A stretch of DNA of 64,000 bases, from contig OY829544.1 in the NCBI GenBank assembly GCA_963691705.1, forward strand, positions 1,371,501 to 1,435,500, read 5' to 3'. Position 1 is the stretch's first letter; each line of letters opens with the position of its first letter. Origin of the DNA: Viola odorata. Lineage: Eukaryota > Streptophyta > Magnoliopsida > Malpighiales > Violaceae. The position numbers and the translations under genes were made by a program. The notes beneath the pieces were generated by a model. The model was not told the origin of the DNA and ran no database searches. It saw nothing but the letters and a program-made list of their open reading frames with translations. This document shows, piece after piece, positions 11,488 through 23,467 of the stretch.

Positions 11488-12945
11488 TCAATGGCAATGT
11501 GCTGTTATTTCCTCAATCAAAGCATTGAAATCAGAGTAGGAAGATCCACCTTCTTCAACAGCTTCCCTGGCCATTTCCTTCAATTTCTTGGCTTTCCTCC
11601 TAATCTCCTCTGCTTCTTCTCCCTCCATTATTCGAGTTACAGCATCCTTTATCTCTTCACTCTTGACGAAATCCATCCAACATTTAACTCCGGTACTAAC
11701 ACCAATCTTCAACACCTGGGTCACCAAAACCTCATTGAAGAATTGCTCCACGACCGAGGGCCATGTCACCATTGGTAGCCCTGCAGTTATCCCTTCCAGA
11801 GTCGAATTCCACCCGCAATGAGTCACAAATCCTCCTACAGCTTCATGATCCAGAATCAAAAGCTGTGGTGCCCACCCGCGAACAATTAATCCTTTCCATG
11901 CAATCCTGTCCTCAAATCCTTCAGGCAACCAATCTTCTTTTTCTGATTGCTCTTTCTTGGTTTTCCCGATGACCCAGATGAAATTCTGACCTGAAGCTTC
12001 AAGTCCTAAAGCTATCTCCTTTAACTGAGTAGGAGGGACTCCGACTAAACTCCCAAAACAAACATAGACAACAGAACGAGGTTTATTGGAATCCAACCAT
12101 TTCAAACATTCATGTTCATCAAGTGCAGAGTCTCTCCCTCTCTTGGCCTTGTCATCCGTTTCCTGGTTTAGCAGCGAACACGGGCCTATATGCCAAGCCT
12201 TCCTTCCCAATTCATTCCGGTAACTGTCAGCATAATCCGACTCCAATTCGTAGAAGCTGTTCACAATTACCCCATAACTTTCGGAATCTGCTTTCGAAGA
12301 ATTCTTAAATGTCTGCGTTTGGACGTTGTCATCATCTTCATTATCAACGTTAAATATTTGGTTTCTGCTAATTTTACTGTTACCAGGAAGCTTAGGCACC
12401 AGAAATTGCTCATCAGCTGCTGTAACTTTCTTATGCGGCTCATACAACTTCAGATAATCCATAATGCATAAGGAAAAGAAACAAGTTCCATGGAAAACCA
12501 CCCGTGGAATCCCGAATTTCGCTCCTGAATTTGTAGTCCAAGGAAACAAGAAATCTGCTACGATAAAATCAGGGCGCTGTTGTTCCAGGAGAAGCTCAAA
12601 TGGTTGTCTGAGCAAGCTCAGGCCTTTGAAAAAACCTAAACAGTATTCTTTAACTACATCTGGTGGAGCATTTGTGACCGAACCCAATTGCTCAGTTCCT
12701 TCTGGTAATCCAACCTCCACAGCAGGGAATTTTATGGTTTCAACTCCGATCCGAAAACCCAATTCTTTGTACTTGTTGATTGTTTTTGAGATGACGGATT
12801 CATTGCCATGAGTGGTGACTATGGTTACCTTCAGGCCTCGGAAAGCAAACATTTTTGCAATGTCTAGTGCTGGTAACATGTGGCCATAGGCCAGCATTGG
12901 AAAAATGTAAATGTGTGGAATTTTACCTTCTATGGAGGCCGCCAT
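11488..12945 (-). CDS. UDP-glycosyltransferase, UGT73-type, second intact copy
   Basis: Intronless 485-residue paralogue of the UGT at 844. The GHMLP motif carries the likely catalytic His22, and Asp131 in IVADFLFPW is the likely partner. The PSPG box spans about 358-401, with HCGWNS and terminal Gln401. IKFPAVEVGLPEG and CLKWLDSNKP again place it in the UGT73 type. It differs most from its neighbour in the variable acceptor-binding region, with an acidic insert around 199-208 (DNEDDDN), so the two may use different acceptors. The start is the only Met before the first conserved strand. Same orientation as the other cluster members, as expected from tandem duplication. Confidence 0.93.
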   Translation of the reverse strand: MAASIEGKIPHIYIFPMLAYGHMLPALDIAKMFAFRGLKVTIVTTHGNESVISKTINKYKELGFRIGVETIKFPAVEVGLPEGTEQLGSVTNAPPDVVKEYCLGFFKGLSLLRQPFELLLEQQRPDFIVADFLFPWTTNSGAKFGIPRVVFHGTCFFSLCIMDYLKLYEPHKKVTAADEQFLVPKLPGNSKISRNQIFNVDNEDDDNVQTQTFKNSSKADSESYGVIVNSFYELESDYADSYRNELGRKAWHIGPCSLLNQETDDKAKRGRDSALDEHECLKWLDSNKPRSVVYVCFGSLVGVPPTQLKEIALGLEASGQNFIWVIGKTKKEQSEKEDWLPEGFEDRIAWKGLIVRGWAPQLLILDHEAVGGFVTHCGWNSTLEGITAGLPMVTWPSVVEQFFNEVLVTQVLKIGVSTGVKCWMDFVKSEEIKDAVTRIMEGEEAEEIRRKAKKLKEMAREAVEEGGSSYSDFNALIEEITAHCH

Positions 12946-13297
12946 TCTTACAATTATTTTCCTTTTTTTCTTAGAAAGTGTAATTATCAGAGATACTGAT
13001 CTGAGATGGAAGAAAAAGATATGCGTCTGTCATCATAATATAAACGAATGATCAAGATAAGAAGAATCTAAGGCTAAGGTTTTTGAGGAGAATATTGGCT
13101 GCAGCAGATGGTTTTTGAGGTGTCAATTACCAAGTAGGATAAAGAGGGTGTCAAAATTTAACACCCGGATTTTTCTGATAGTGGGACCCGCCACTATCAG
13201 TTTTTTTTTAAAAAAAGAAAAGAAAAATGACATGGACCAATGACAGCCCGCCACGCGTGCAGGGCTGTCAATGTCATTTTCCTTTTTTCTTCCCTCA

Positions 13298-13568
13298 TTT
13301 TTTAAATGAGTTTTTTTATAATAAATACTCAAAATAATTTTATAAAAAATATACCATTATTTTTAATTTTTTGAGATCTACAAATTGAGACTAGGTTTGT
13401 ATTATTTGGACACTAAAAAAAATCAGAGTTTTTTATACTTTTTTTTCTTATTTTTTAAATGCTTTTTTTCATAATAATTACTCAAAATAATTTTAAAAAA
13501 TATACCATTATTTTTATTTTTTGAGATCTATAAATAGAGTTTGTGTTTGTGTCATTTGGATACCAAAA
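13298..13568 (+). repeat. Imperfect direct repeat, about 120 bp units
   Basis: Two similar AT-rich units, about 13298-13420 and 13448-13568. They share ACTCAAAATAATTTTA, AAAATATACCATTATTTTT and TTGAGATCTA in the same order. Confidence 0.7.
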
Positions 13569-13596
13569 CAAATATAATATTATTTATTATTTATTA

Positions 13597-14305
13597 CTCC
13601 CTCCGTCCCTTTTTAATGGATGCGAGGGAGTGAATCACGGTGTTTAAGGCCAAGGGAGACTGTTGTCAGCCTCGCCGCCACGTGTCAGCCTCCGATTCGG
13701 CCATCCTTCCTTTTTTTCTCTTTTCTTTCTTTCTTTCTCTCTTTTCTTTCTTCCTCCCTCTGTCCGAAAAATACTCCCTCTGTCATCGTTTTCTATTCTC
13801 ACCTCCGTCATAGAAAGGAGCGGAAGAACGTCTCGAGTCGGGAGTAGGTGGAACGGCGCCATTCCTAGCTGCCAATCACCGCCACGCGCCGCCGAAGCAG
13901 CCAACGCTCCGGCCACGCTCCGGCCGGTGCGACCTCCGATTCGACCGCCACCATCCTTGTTTTGCTCGCCTCGTCATTTCCGGCAAGAATCTATGGTCGC
14001 CTTCGTGATCATGTCGTCCAAACTTGTTTTATTCTTGATTTGAAATCGGAGGAGGAAAGATGAGAGAGAATACCTTTTTCTGATTTTGCTGACACCTTCT
14101 TTTCCATCAAACCCAACAAATTTCAAATATGGTCCTTTAATTTTTTCGTTTCCCTTTTTTGCCTTGTATGACGCGTAGCTCAGCAAGAAAATGACGGACA
14201 TTTTTGACAAAACACAAACAAAGTGGACCAAAATGGCAACAACGTCAATTAATTGAAGGCAATGGTTTTTGGGCTAGAACGACACTTAAACAATGACGGA
14301 GGGAG
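13597..14305. mobile_element. Stowaway/mariner-type element, 709 bp
   Basis: The ends CTCCCTCCGTCCC (13597) and the complement of GACGGAGGGAG (to 14305) are flanked by TA on both sides. This is the standard terminus of plant Stowaway MITEs. It is longer than most and encodes no transposase. The interior includes GC-rich and pyrimidine-rich segments. Confidence 0.75.
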
Positions 14306-14971
14306 TATATTATAAAAAGTAATTATTATAGTAATTATAAATTTAATAAAAAAAAAATGAAAAATATGGTGGGGTATATAATTAAATGATGTGGAAGGGA
14401 GAGAAAGTGAATAACACCCTGAATAACACTTTGATGTGAGAAGTGAGTGTTAAATACTTTTTGGTTGGGTGTTAAGCTGATGTGGCAGTAAAAGAAAGTG
14501 AATAACACCCTAAATTTAACACCCAAATGTCAAGATAAATTATAGTAATAACTTTAGGTTATTAACGCATAAACAAATTTTAGTTTTAGGTAATGACACC
14601 CTATGCAGTACAATTGAACGAAAATCTAACGGTTGATTCGTGATCATTAGAAAAAAATATGAATAGCTAATTGGTTGTCAATTAGTGGCAAAATATAAAC
14701 ACAACTCCAATTTAAATTTTACTTCTGCCTATAAAAAAAATTGACAATTAAAAATATTTAAATTTATCATGATATTGGTATAGAAATGAACATATACATT
14801 TTTTTTTCATTTTGGAATCATTATTAAGGCAGAAGATCATGATTATTTATGAGGATATAAAACATAACCCTTGCAAGCTAGAGAATATAAATGAAACATT
14901 GTACTGATTATGTACTTTTATTTTTGTAGAAAAGGAAAGGATGGAGAAAAGAAGAGAGGAACGATGTCGTT

Positions 14972-15773
14972 TTAGCTTTTACGACGAGATTTGAGTTCTT
15001 GGATCAAAGCATCCGCATCTTTAAACGACGACCCACCTTCTTCTACAGCTTACTTCGCCTTCTCCACCTTTTCAGCTCTTCTCCTCATCTCCACCGCTTC
15101 CTCTCTGCCTTGTCTTCCACATTCCTGTTGCAAAGAGAGACTGGTTCCAATTCGTAGAAACTATTGACTATAAGCCCAAAACATGTCTTGTCATCAGCTT
15201 TAACCAGCTTTTTAGCAAACTCAATTGAATCTTGCTGCTGTTGTCTTGTAAAAAAGAGTGGTGATTGGGAGGTTGTCAATTCAATCCTATCAGGAAGGCA
15301 GGCCCGGCACAACGAAAGGCTCCGAATCAGACACCGTATTCTCATGAGGCTTGAAACGGGTTTATATTTTCGAAGACACGGCGAGCAAAGCAACAATGTC
15401 CGTTGAAAATGATTCTTGTGACACCAAGTCTGTCAATTTCTTCACCACACCATCGATGGAGCATATCGTGGACGATACAGTCTGGTTTGCGCTCGATTAA
15501 GAGTTTTTGGAGGGGTTCTTGGAGTATGGAAGTGTCCGTGAATGGACTAGCAGACATTTCTGTGGTGGCTATGTCTCCGTTGTCCGGTAAGTTGAGGGCG
15601 TGGATGGAGATTGGGAGGCCGGATATTTGGTCGCGATCGATGGATTTTCGGAAGAGGAGAGCGTGTTTTGGTGTGGCTATGATGGTGGCTTTGGCACCAT
15701 GAGCGGCAAAGACTCTGGCAATGTCTATCATGGGAATTTGGTGACCTCCACCAACAAATGGGAAGAAGAACAT
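14972..15773 (-). pseudogene. UGT pseudogene with large internal deletion
   Basis: Fourth UGT copy on the minus strand. The N-terminal part (15773 to about 15342) reads HQIPMIDIARVFAAHGAKATII and continues to the LGVTRIIFNGHCCF region. The frame then shifts, and DKTCFGLIVNSFYELEP follows at about 15190-15140. The whole sugar-donor domain, including the PSPG box, is missing. After another frame change the last helix appears (AVEEGGSSFKDADALIQEL), with an internal TAA just before it. Deletion, two frame changes and a nonsense codon make this non-functional. Its N-terminus is clearly more diverged than the other three copies, so it belongs to another subgroup. Confidence 0.9.
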
Positions 15774-16627
15774 CTAAACTGGAGAAGAATTCGAGGCCAT
15801 GGATTGCAGAGTGAAAGGGAGGATTTAGATTGAAAAGCTTGGACCTGTTAAGTGAAGGCTTTATTGATAGTCAATTCTTATAAGTATTTGCTATTAGATG
15901 CAGATGGAAGCCAAAATAAAAGTTGCCTAAATTTAGCAAGCTTACTTTCGTAAGCAGGGGCGTCATCTAACATTTACTGATGTACCAAGTAAATGGAGGA
16001 GAAATTTTCGGTTTCCTGGTGTCCCTATTTTTCAGTAAAAAATTAATTTCGTTCCAGCATAGTTATGTTAAAGACCTGAGAAAAGTTAAGACTCCACTAT
16101 AACCAATATTGGTGGAGGATTTTTAAGAAGTGATGACTGATAAATCGTATAGGAAATGATGCCAATAAGGCATTATTCTAAGCGTAAACGTAAAATTGTC
16201 ATGGGAATTTTCTTCATGGGTTTCGTTTTGAGCAGAAGTTTGTCATTTTCATGCTGATTCTCTATTTTTGCTTGTTTCGTTCTGAGAAAAGGAGATATTA
16301 AAAGCCGCATTAACAGGTTTAATTCACCATTTCTTTCAACAATGGTTTTCAGTCACAATCAACAAATTTATAATTTTCTTTCAACAAAGAATCCTGACTG
16401 TTACAAAAAAATTGGCATTGGACACGTCCAAGCCAAAATCAGAAACTATTTGATACATTTTAGATAGATCCTAAAGTGGCTTCATTGCTAAATGCGTTTT
16501 TTTTATAACAAATACAGAGATCACTCTTACCGTGCGAATATGAAAACTTTCCTCTAAATGTGACAAGAATAACAGCCCCCATAGCCTCCTACCCAGAAAC
16601 GAATTGCAAATAGAAAAAGTGGTACAG
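15774..16627. other. Spacer between UGT pseudogene and CBSX gene
   Basis: No gene is recognised. The right part probably includes the 3' UTR of the minus-strand CBSX gene. Nothing else stands out. Confidence 0.4.
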
Positions 16628-19274
16628 TTAATGTGATCCATGAATTCCTGTCGAAGATTCACTCGCGCGTTTTATCTGCAGTGCAGCTCTGACAACATCT
16701 CCCCGAGTAATGATCCCAACCTTTGGCATTAAAAAAGACACCACTCTTAAACAACTGACAGAGAATATTCAATCCAAGAAATGAGATTTCAATAAAGGAG
16801 ATGGACGTTTGGTTCTTACCAGCCTGCCTTCGTCGTTTACCACTGGCAACCGCCGATACTTTGTCTCAATCAGTAGTCTGATACAATAGCACATGAAGAA
16901 ATGATTAAGTTCCCTATTTTCATTGACAGAGAAGTTGCTGCTGCATCAACTTAAGCTGCACTTGAATATATTAAGAGGGCAGCTCGTTGGAAAAACTTAG
17001 GCATTCCAACAACCAGAACACTTATGTTCTCACCTCAGATTCAAATACTAAAATAGATCAGTACGACGATAAGAAACAATTTAGTACCTAGCTGCTTCCT
17101 CCAGATTTGTGGTTTCATTGACAGCAAGTGGATCGGGAGTCATCAAATCACCCACAACTTTGCCATTGGTCTTGCTAAGCAGTTTTTGTATCTCGTTAAA
17201 TATCTGGTCATGATTTATCCAGAGTTAGAAAGGCAATAGGATAGATAGTATTGTTTACCACAAAATGACGGTAGTTGGTATGCCTATTTACAGAAGGGAG
17301 TTCAAACTATCAGGTCTTAACACAAAAGTTTATTCATCATAAACTTAGAATAGATAAACCTATAGAAAAGTAGAAAGTTATATCGGTAAACTTGTTCTAT
17401 TGAATTAGATTAAGTGGCTAACTGATACCGTGGGATCAAATACTCCTCCATGAAATCCTTCATACATTAAGCTCTTGTATTTCACTATTGCTATAAGAAT
17501 AAGACAATGGTAATAGGCCACTCTGTGGAAGGAATTGATAGCTTGGGAGAGTAGGTATGCAGATGAAGAATGACTAGCTTCACTATCATCCTCTGATTGT
17601 GTGTCGTGTCGCTTCGAAATTATGAGAGTCTTGTATGCCGATATTTTCCAGGGTTTGGTACAGAACCTTGCATTACATGTATGGGACTACAGGGCACTTC
17701 TTAAACAATGAAGACAGAATCTAGCACAAATAGCCTACTTTTGTAACCTTATTAATTAATTATCGCCCAGCAGATACTATAGTTAGCCTTGTTTAGAACA
17801 GGAGTACACAGCATACTAGTATGATCATGGGTACCTAGGCCTCCCTGGTCGATATCAAATTTAATGGATAGATGCATGGGATAGGAAAATAAATAAAAAA
17901 AATACGAAAATGGGCATAAATTTTCGAATTGAAAGTTTGAAATCCAGATTATGAGAGAAACTAGACATACTTTCCAAGAACTGTCAACCTCAGGAAACAA
18001 GCTATCACTTTGACTGCAACCTGAATGAGCACAAGTTTAACAGCTTTTCACAAATAAATCCAAGAAAGAAGCCGTACAGAAGAAAAAAAATGAACACAAC
18101 ACTGCAGCATAAGAATGGATGAGAAAGCAAAGTTAGCAAACAACACAAATTTAACATCATAGAGAGACGTGTCGGTAAGATGCAACATCTATGGAGTTAT
18201 AGCTCCCTAAGAAACATAAATCAAACTTTCAAGATATGAACTTAGGAAGTCATCATAATTTTTTCGACATTGAAAGAGATGGACAAAGTTCCTAAATTTC
18301 CCACAGGCCCCTCAATTATCCATTAGTGTCATCTACCTAGCTAAGCAACCAAATCTAACAAATAAAATGCAATTGGTAACTGTAAGTTAACACTAGCTAT
18401 TGGCTTGAGAAAATACATACTTAAACAGTTGTATCAATCAAAATTCATGAATTGAAAATAACACTAGTCTTTCAGAAAACTTCACAGAATTGGGTGCAAA
18501 ATATAATAATATAGCCCACAAAACAACAAAAAAATAAAATTGTTCAAAAATGGCTGCTATATTAAACTACCTGTCCCTGATATGGTGTCCAGCACTAACA
18601 AATCATAATCTGAAACAACACCAACCTGAAAAAAGTAAACATTCAGAGGATGTTTACTACTGTAAAATTTCAGAATTGATGAAAAGAAGTGATTAATTCA
18701 ACCCAGATCAAACCCTTCTTACCAGTTTCCAGTCATCATCAATCACAGGGAAACCAGTAATTCTCTTCTCCACAAGGGCCTCCAGTGCTGCAGCAATTTA
18801 CAAAAAAAGTCATTGGAAAAACTAAACCCGATAGATAAATCCACAGAACCAGTTAGTTTTAGAAATTGATCATAACAAAACAAAAATTACCTTCGTCAAC
18901 GGTTGTACTAGCTTTAACCACATGTAAATGCTCCTTTCTAGTCATAAAATCGCCTACGGAGTATGTCCCATTTCTCGGCTAAAGAAGAGGAAGACATCCA
19001 ATCACAAAAGAAATGATTTTTTTGAAAAAAAACGAGGAAAATTAGTTACTAGGCAGTTACACACCGGAGAAGAGTTAGATACGGTTGAGTGGGCGAGGAT
19101 GGCGGGACGGTGGTGCGGAATGGAATCAGAAAAGGAGAGCAAACGGGGCCATTTTGATTTGGTGGTTGATGAAGAAGCTAAAGACGGGCATAGTGGTTGT
19201 GGATGGATTTTGAAGAAGGAGGAGTGATTTGGCAGCGTAATGAGTGGAGTTTTGGAAACGAAAACAGAGGCCAT
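16628..19274 (-). CDS. CBSX: Chloroplast CBS-domain protein (CBSX1/CBSX2-like)
   Basis: Eight exons: 19065-19274, 18891-18978, 18723-18787, 18571-18625, 17971-18020, 17088-17203, 16820-16877 and 16628-16720. All borders are GT/AG, and together they give 735 bp and a 244-residue protein. The first 70 residues are rich in Ser, Pro and basic residues and fit a transit peptide. Two CBS motifs follow, starting YSVGDFMTRKEHLHVV and GKVVGDLMTPDPLAV and ending in ITGFPVIDDDW and YRRLPVVNDEGRL-VGIITRGDVVRAAL. In Arabidopsis, CBSX1/2 sense adenosine nucleotides and regulate plastid thioredoxins. The start is taken at MASVF; an in-frame Met eight codons upstream (19298) is possible. Intron positions between the CBS halves are regular and no lesion is seen. 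Confidence 0.9.
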
Positions 19275-19689
19275 GAAGCAGATCACTGTTGCTAACAATG
19301 GTGGGTGAAGTGGAGGAGAGGGAAAGGGTTTAAGGGTGGTTTTTGGTTTAATTCTTGAAAAACAGAAAAGGAATTAGGGATTTAATAAAGGGGACAGTGA
19401 AGATTTTTCTTCCATGTGAGAAGGAAACGGAAGCAAAGAATGTGATTTCTGAGAAGGAGGGAGGAGATGAAAAAGTTGAAAACTGGAAAATGAGAATTGG
19501 TCGGTAATGACTTTTTTCCCGTTTCCGCCATTATTGGTGGCTTTTTTTTAAAAATAAAAATGCTTTATTAAGCTCTATGTGGTTGAGATTTTTTGTGGGA
19601 AATAATTTCCAAAAAGCGAAAATATTATGGTTTTTTATTTTTATTTTTATCGTCAGCTTTGGGCTTCAAACCCCTAGTTTAAAGAATGG

Positions 19690-20462
19690 GTGGTGGGCCA
19701 TTGGGCCACGAAATGCCCGAGGCGATTTGTAGGATCCGAGAAAGTTTGTAGAAAGAGCGGTTACTGGGCCTTAGGCCCGTTCACAACCCAACCCACCAAA
19801 AAAATTATTAGATAAATAAGACCATACTTTTTTTTTTCTACTAGGACATTTGAATTAAATAGGGAAATTTAGTTTTTAGTATTTTAATCATTATTCAAAA
19901 TAAAATAAGATCGCCGGACGTTTACTTTGACCCACGGTTTGTTTAACTACGTCACGTGTACCCTGCCCCTGCCAGTTTTTACCCCTCTTATGGGTCCCAC
20001 CACAACAGAATCAGACGGCCATCGTCGCCTTTTCACTTCATCTTAGCCTCTTAGGGTTTCTTATTTTATAATTTTACTCGAACACATTTCTCCTTCCTCG
20101 ACTATATAAATCCATCTCCTAGCCTCGCAACCGTCCTCTCTTTAGGGCAGTACGTGCTACCCCATCTGTATCGTTTATCTCACGCGCCGCTTGTTTGCTT
20201 CGGCGGCCACCATCTCTTTATCCCTTTAACAGCTTCCCTCTCCTCCTCGTCCACCACTATCCTTCAAAAAACCCCAAAAAAATTGAAAAAAACACGAAAC
20301 TCAAAAACCAAAAAGCTTCTCTTGTGAGCATTTGATCAAACACACACTGTGGCGGTCTGTTTTTATCTATCTCTCTAGAGTCATATATTGTCACTATTAT
20401 TAATAAGAGGAGAGGGAAGAAAAAATCGAAAAAAAATTGAAAAAATATCTTAATCCAAAAAA
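19690..20462 (+). promoter_or_regulatory. Promoter and A-rich leader of first PABP gene
   Basis: Contains TGGGCC/GGCCCA site II-like motifs (19694-19780), a G-box CACGTG at 19953-19958, a telo-box-like TTAGGGTTTC at about 20051, and a TATA box TATATAAA at 20103-20110. The inferred leader has two A-rich blocks, about 20262-20313 and 20418-20462, the second running directly into the start codon. From the G-box onward the same order recurs upstream of the second PABP gene. Confidence 0.7.
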
Positions 20463-23400
20463 ATGGCACAAGTTCAAGTTCCGGTTCAGGCCCAGAATGT
20501 GAACGGTGGCGTACCTAACCAGCAGCAGCCGCAGTTCGTGACGACATCACTCTATGTTGGGGATCTAGAGCCCAACGTCACCGATTCTCAGCTATACGAT
20601 CTGTTCAACCAAGTGGGTCAAGTGGTTTCGGTTAGGGTTTGCCGTGACTTGACGACCAGGAGGTCCCTCGGCTATGGTTATGTTAACTACAGCAATCCCC
20701 AAGACGGTAATCTTTGGATCCTTCACGTTTAGGGTTTTGTGTTCATCTGATTGCTGCGTCTGAATGCAATATGTTTATCTTTTGCAGCTGTTAGGGCATT
20801 GGATGTGCTGAATTTTGCTCCCCTTAATGGGACTCCGATTAGGGTTATGTATTCCCATCGTGACCCAAGTGTTCGCAAGAGTGGGGCTGGAAATATTTTT
20901 ATTAAGGTATTTCCACTGACCGATACTGTAATTTGGGGTGTTAGTTTCAGTGAAGTCTATTTTTTTTTAGGTATCTGATAGTTGTCTATATTGATTGGCA
21001 GAATTTAGACAAGGCAATTGACCACAAAGCATTGCATGAGACCTTTTCATCATTTGGAAATATCCTGTCATGCAAGGTTGCTACTGATGCATCTGGGCAG
21101 TCCAAGGGGTATGGATTTGTGCAGTTTGATAGTGAGGAGGCGGCCCAGAAGGCTATTGAGAAACTGAATGGAATGCTGCTGAATGACAAGCTAGTTTATG
21201 TGGGGCCGTTCCTTCGTAAGCAGGAGAGAGATACCACTACTGACAAGACCAGATTCAACAACGTGTTTGTGAAAAATCTTGCGGAGACCACTACTGAAGA
21301 GGATTTGCAGAAAGCCTTTGGTGAGTTTGGACCACTTACTAGTACTGTGGTGATGCGAGACGGTGATGGAAAATCCAGGTGCTTTGGATTTGTTAATTTT
21401 GAGAATGCGGATGATGCTGCTAAAGCAGTTGAGGCTCTTAATGGTAAGAAAGTTGATGAGAAGGAGTGGTATGTTGGGAAAGCTCAGAAGAAATATGAGA
21501 GGGAAAATGAGCTGAAACAAAAATTTGAGCAGAGCATGAAGGAGGCAGCTGATAAATTTCAAGGTGCAAACTTGTACATTAAAAACTTAGATGATAGCAT
21601 AGTTGATGACAAACTTAAGGAGCTATTTGCTCCATTTGGGACAATCGTTTCTTGCAAGGTATACAGCTTTGTCCCCTTAAGTGTGAAGCCACTTCTATAT
21701 TCAGCATCTTTTAACTATTAGTTGAAATTCTTCTACACTTTCACTGTCAATAGGTTATGCGTGACCCTAATGGAGTAAGTCGGGGTTCTGGGTTTGTTGC
21801 ATTCTCAACTTCCGAGGAGGCTTCTAGAGCTGTAAGTTTATTTGCTCTCTTTGCATTTTTGAGGCTTTTACTATAAGCTAATGCTTCTTTATTTGTTTCA
21901 TTAGCTCTTGGAGATGAATGGGAAAATGGTCGTTAGCAAACCTCTGTATGTTGCCCTTGCGCAACGGAAGGAAGAGAGAAGAGCGAGGTTGCAGGTATTT
22001 CTCTATTACAGTGGATTGGAGGACAGTGGGTTTTTGAACAGGAAGTTGATGTAGTTATGACTTTATTTATACATGCATGCATATGGCATACACAAGATCT
22101 TCACCTATTTGGTTCATACAAAAGCATGGACTTTCTTTAGGATCTCTTTCCCTTCTATCATCATGGCCTCACTTCTTTTCATTTCCTTGTTCCTTCTCTC
22201 ATAATCTTTTCTAGCTCCTGGTTCTTGCGTCCTATTTTATTTTGATAACCATGTCTTTTTGATTTGTGTTTCGTATATAGGCTCAATTTTCTCAAATGCG
22301 GCCAGTTGCAATGCCACCTTCCGTTGCTCCCCGTATGCCAATGTACCCACCTGGTGGTCCAGGTCTTGGACAACAAATCTTTTATGGACAAGCCCCCCCT
22401 GCTATGATTCCTCCTCAGGTAATCTTTTCTCCTGTTTTGATATTTCATTTTGTTAAAAAAATCTTATTTCCTCATTATTCCCAATTTATCTTCTTTTTTG
22501 ATTTGTGATGGTTTGCGTTCTAATTTTTTGTAATCACTGTCCTTTATTAGCCTGGATTTGGATATCAGCAGCAGCTTGTACCTGGTATGAGGCCTGGTGG
22601 TGCTCCTATGCCAAATTTCTTTGTGCCAATGGGGATGCAGCAAGGGCCGCAAGGCCAGCGTCCCAGTGGTCGTCGTTCAGGCGGTGCTCAGCAATCACAG
22701 CAGCCAGTTCCCCTTATGCAGCAACAGGTTTGTACTGTTCTTGTTTAAAGGATTGTTGTCATTTGCTATTCTGTCTCTTATATGTGGTACTTCCATGACA
22801 GATGGTTCCAAGAGGGCGTGTCTACCGCTACCCCCCTGGGCGTGGCTTGCCAGATCAGATGACTGGTGTTGCTGGAGGGATGCTTCCTGTCCCATACGAT
22901 ATGGGTGGTATGCCCATGCGTGATGCATCACTGTCGCAGCCAATTCCAATTACTGCTCTATCTACTGCACTTGCAAATGCTCCACCAGATCAGCAGAGAA
23001 CGGTAAGCATTGTCTTTACTCTTATCGATTCCTTATTTTGCTTCCTGTGTGGTGGAGGTCCGTGAGGGTGGTATGGAAATCCTTTAAGTTTATTACGCCA
23101 TCCATGCTGCAAGTACATCACAATTTTTTTTGGTACTTGTGCATCGTGGAGATGTGATTTCTACCAAAATTCTTGATGATCTTAAAAATATCTCTGAGGC
23201 ACCTTCCACTTGATAATATATCTGTAGATGCTGGGCGAGAATCTTTACCCGCTTGTGGAGCAGCTGGAACCTGAGGCAGCAGCGAAAGTGACTGGGATGC
23301 TTCTGGAGATGGATCAGCCAGAGGTTCTGCATCTGCTCGAGTCCCCAGAAGCTCTCAAAGCCAAGGTTGCAGAGGCAATGGAAGTTCTTAGGACTGTTCA

Positions 23401-23467
23401 ACAGCAGCAGGCTGGTGCTGCAGATCAGCTGGCATCATTATCTTTGAATGATGGTCTTGTTCCTTAG
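20463..23467 (+). CDS. PAB: Cytoplasmic poly(A)-binding protein, copy 1
   Basis: Nine exons: 20463-20706, 20788-20906, 21002-21658, 21754-21831, 21905-21994, 22281-22418, 22551-22727, 22802-23002 and 23228-23467. They total 1944 bp and give 647 residues. It binds mRNA poly(A) tails in the cytoplasm and links them to translation initiation and decay. Four RRMs are visible by their RNP pairs: [45 protein letters not shown] and [16 protein letters not shown] Pro-, Met- and Gln-rich linker follows. The last exon encodes the MLLE (PABC) domain with KVTGMLLE at about 588-595, which binds PAM2 peptides. Length and order match plant PAB2/PAB8-type proteins. It is nearly identical in layout to the copy 4880 bp downstream. 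Confidence 0.95.

Larger units (their letters stand above)
13146..14523. mobile_element. Possible MITE-type element with GGGTGTTAAATTT ends
   Basis: Both ends carry forms of GGGTGTTAAATTT/AAATTTAACACCC (13146-13166 and around 14507-14523), and a further AACACCC-type motif lies at 14413-14480. The interior is AT-rich and low in coding capacity, with a clear Stowaway element nested inside. The exact ends and target duplication are not established. Confidence 0.35.
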
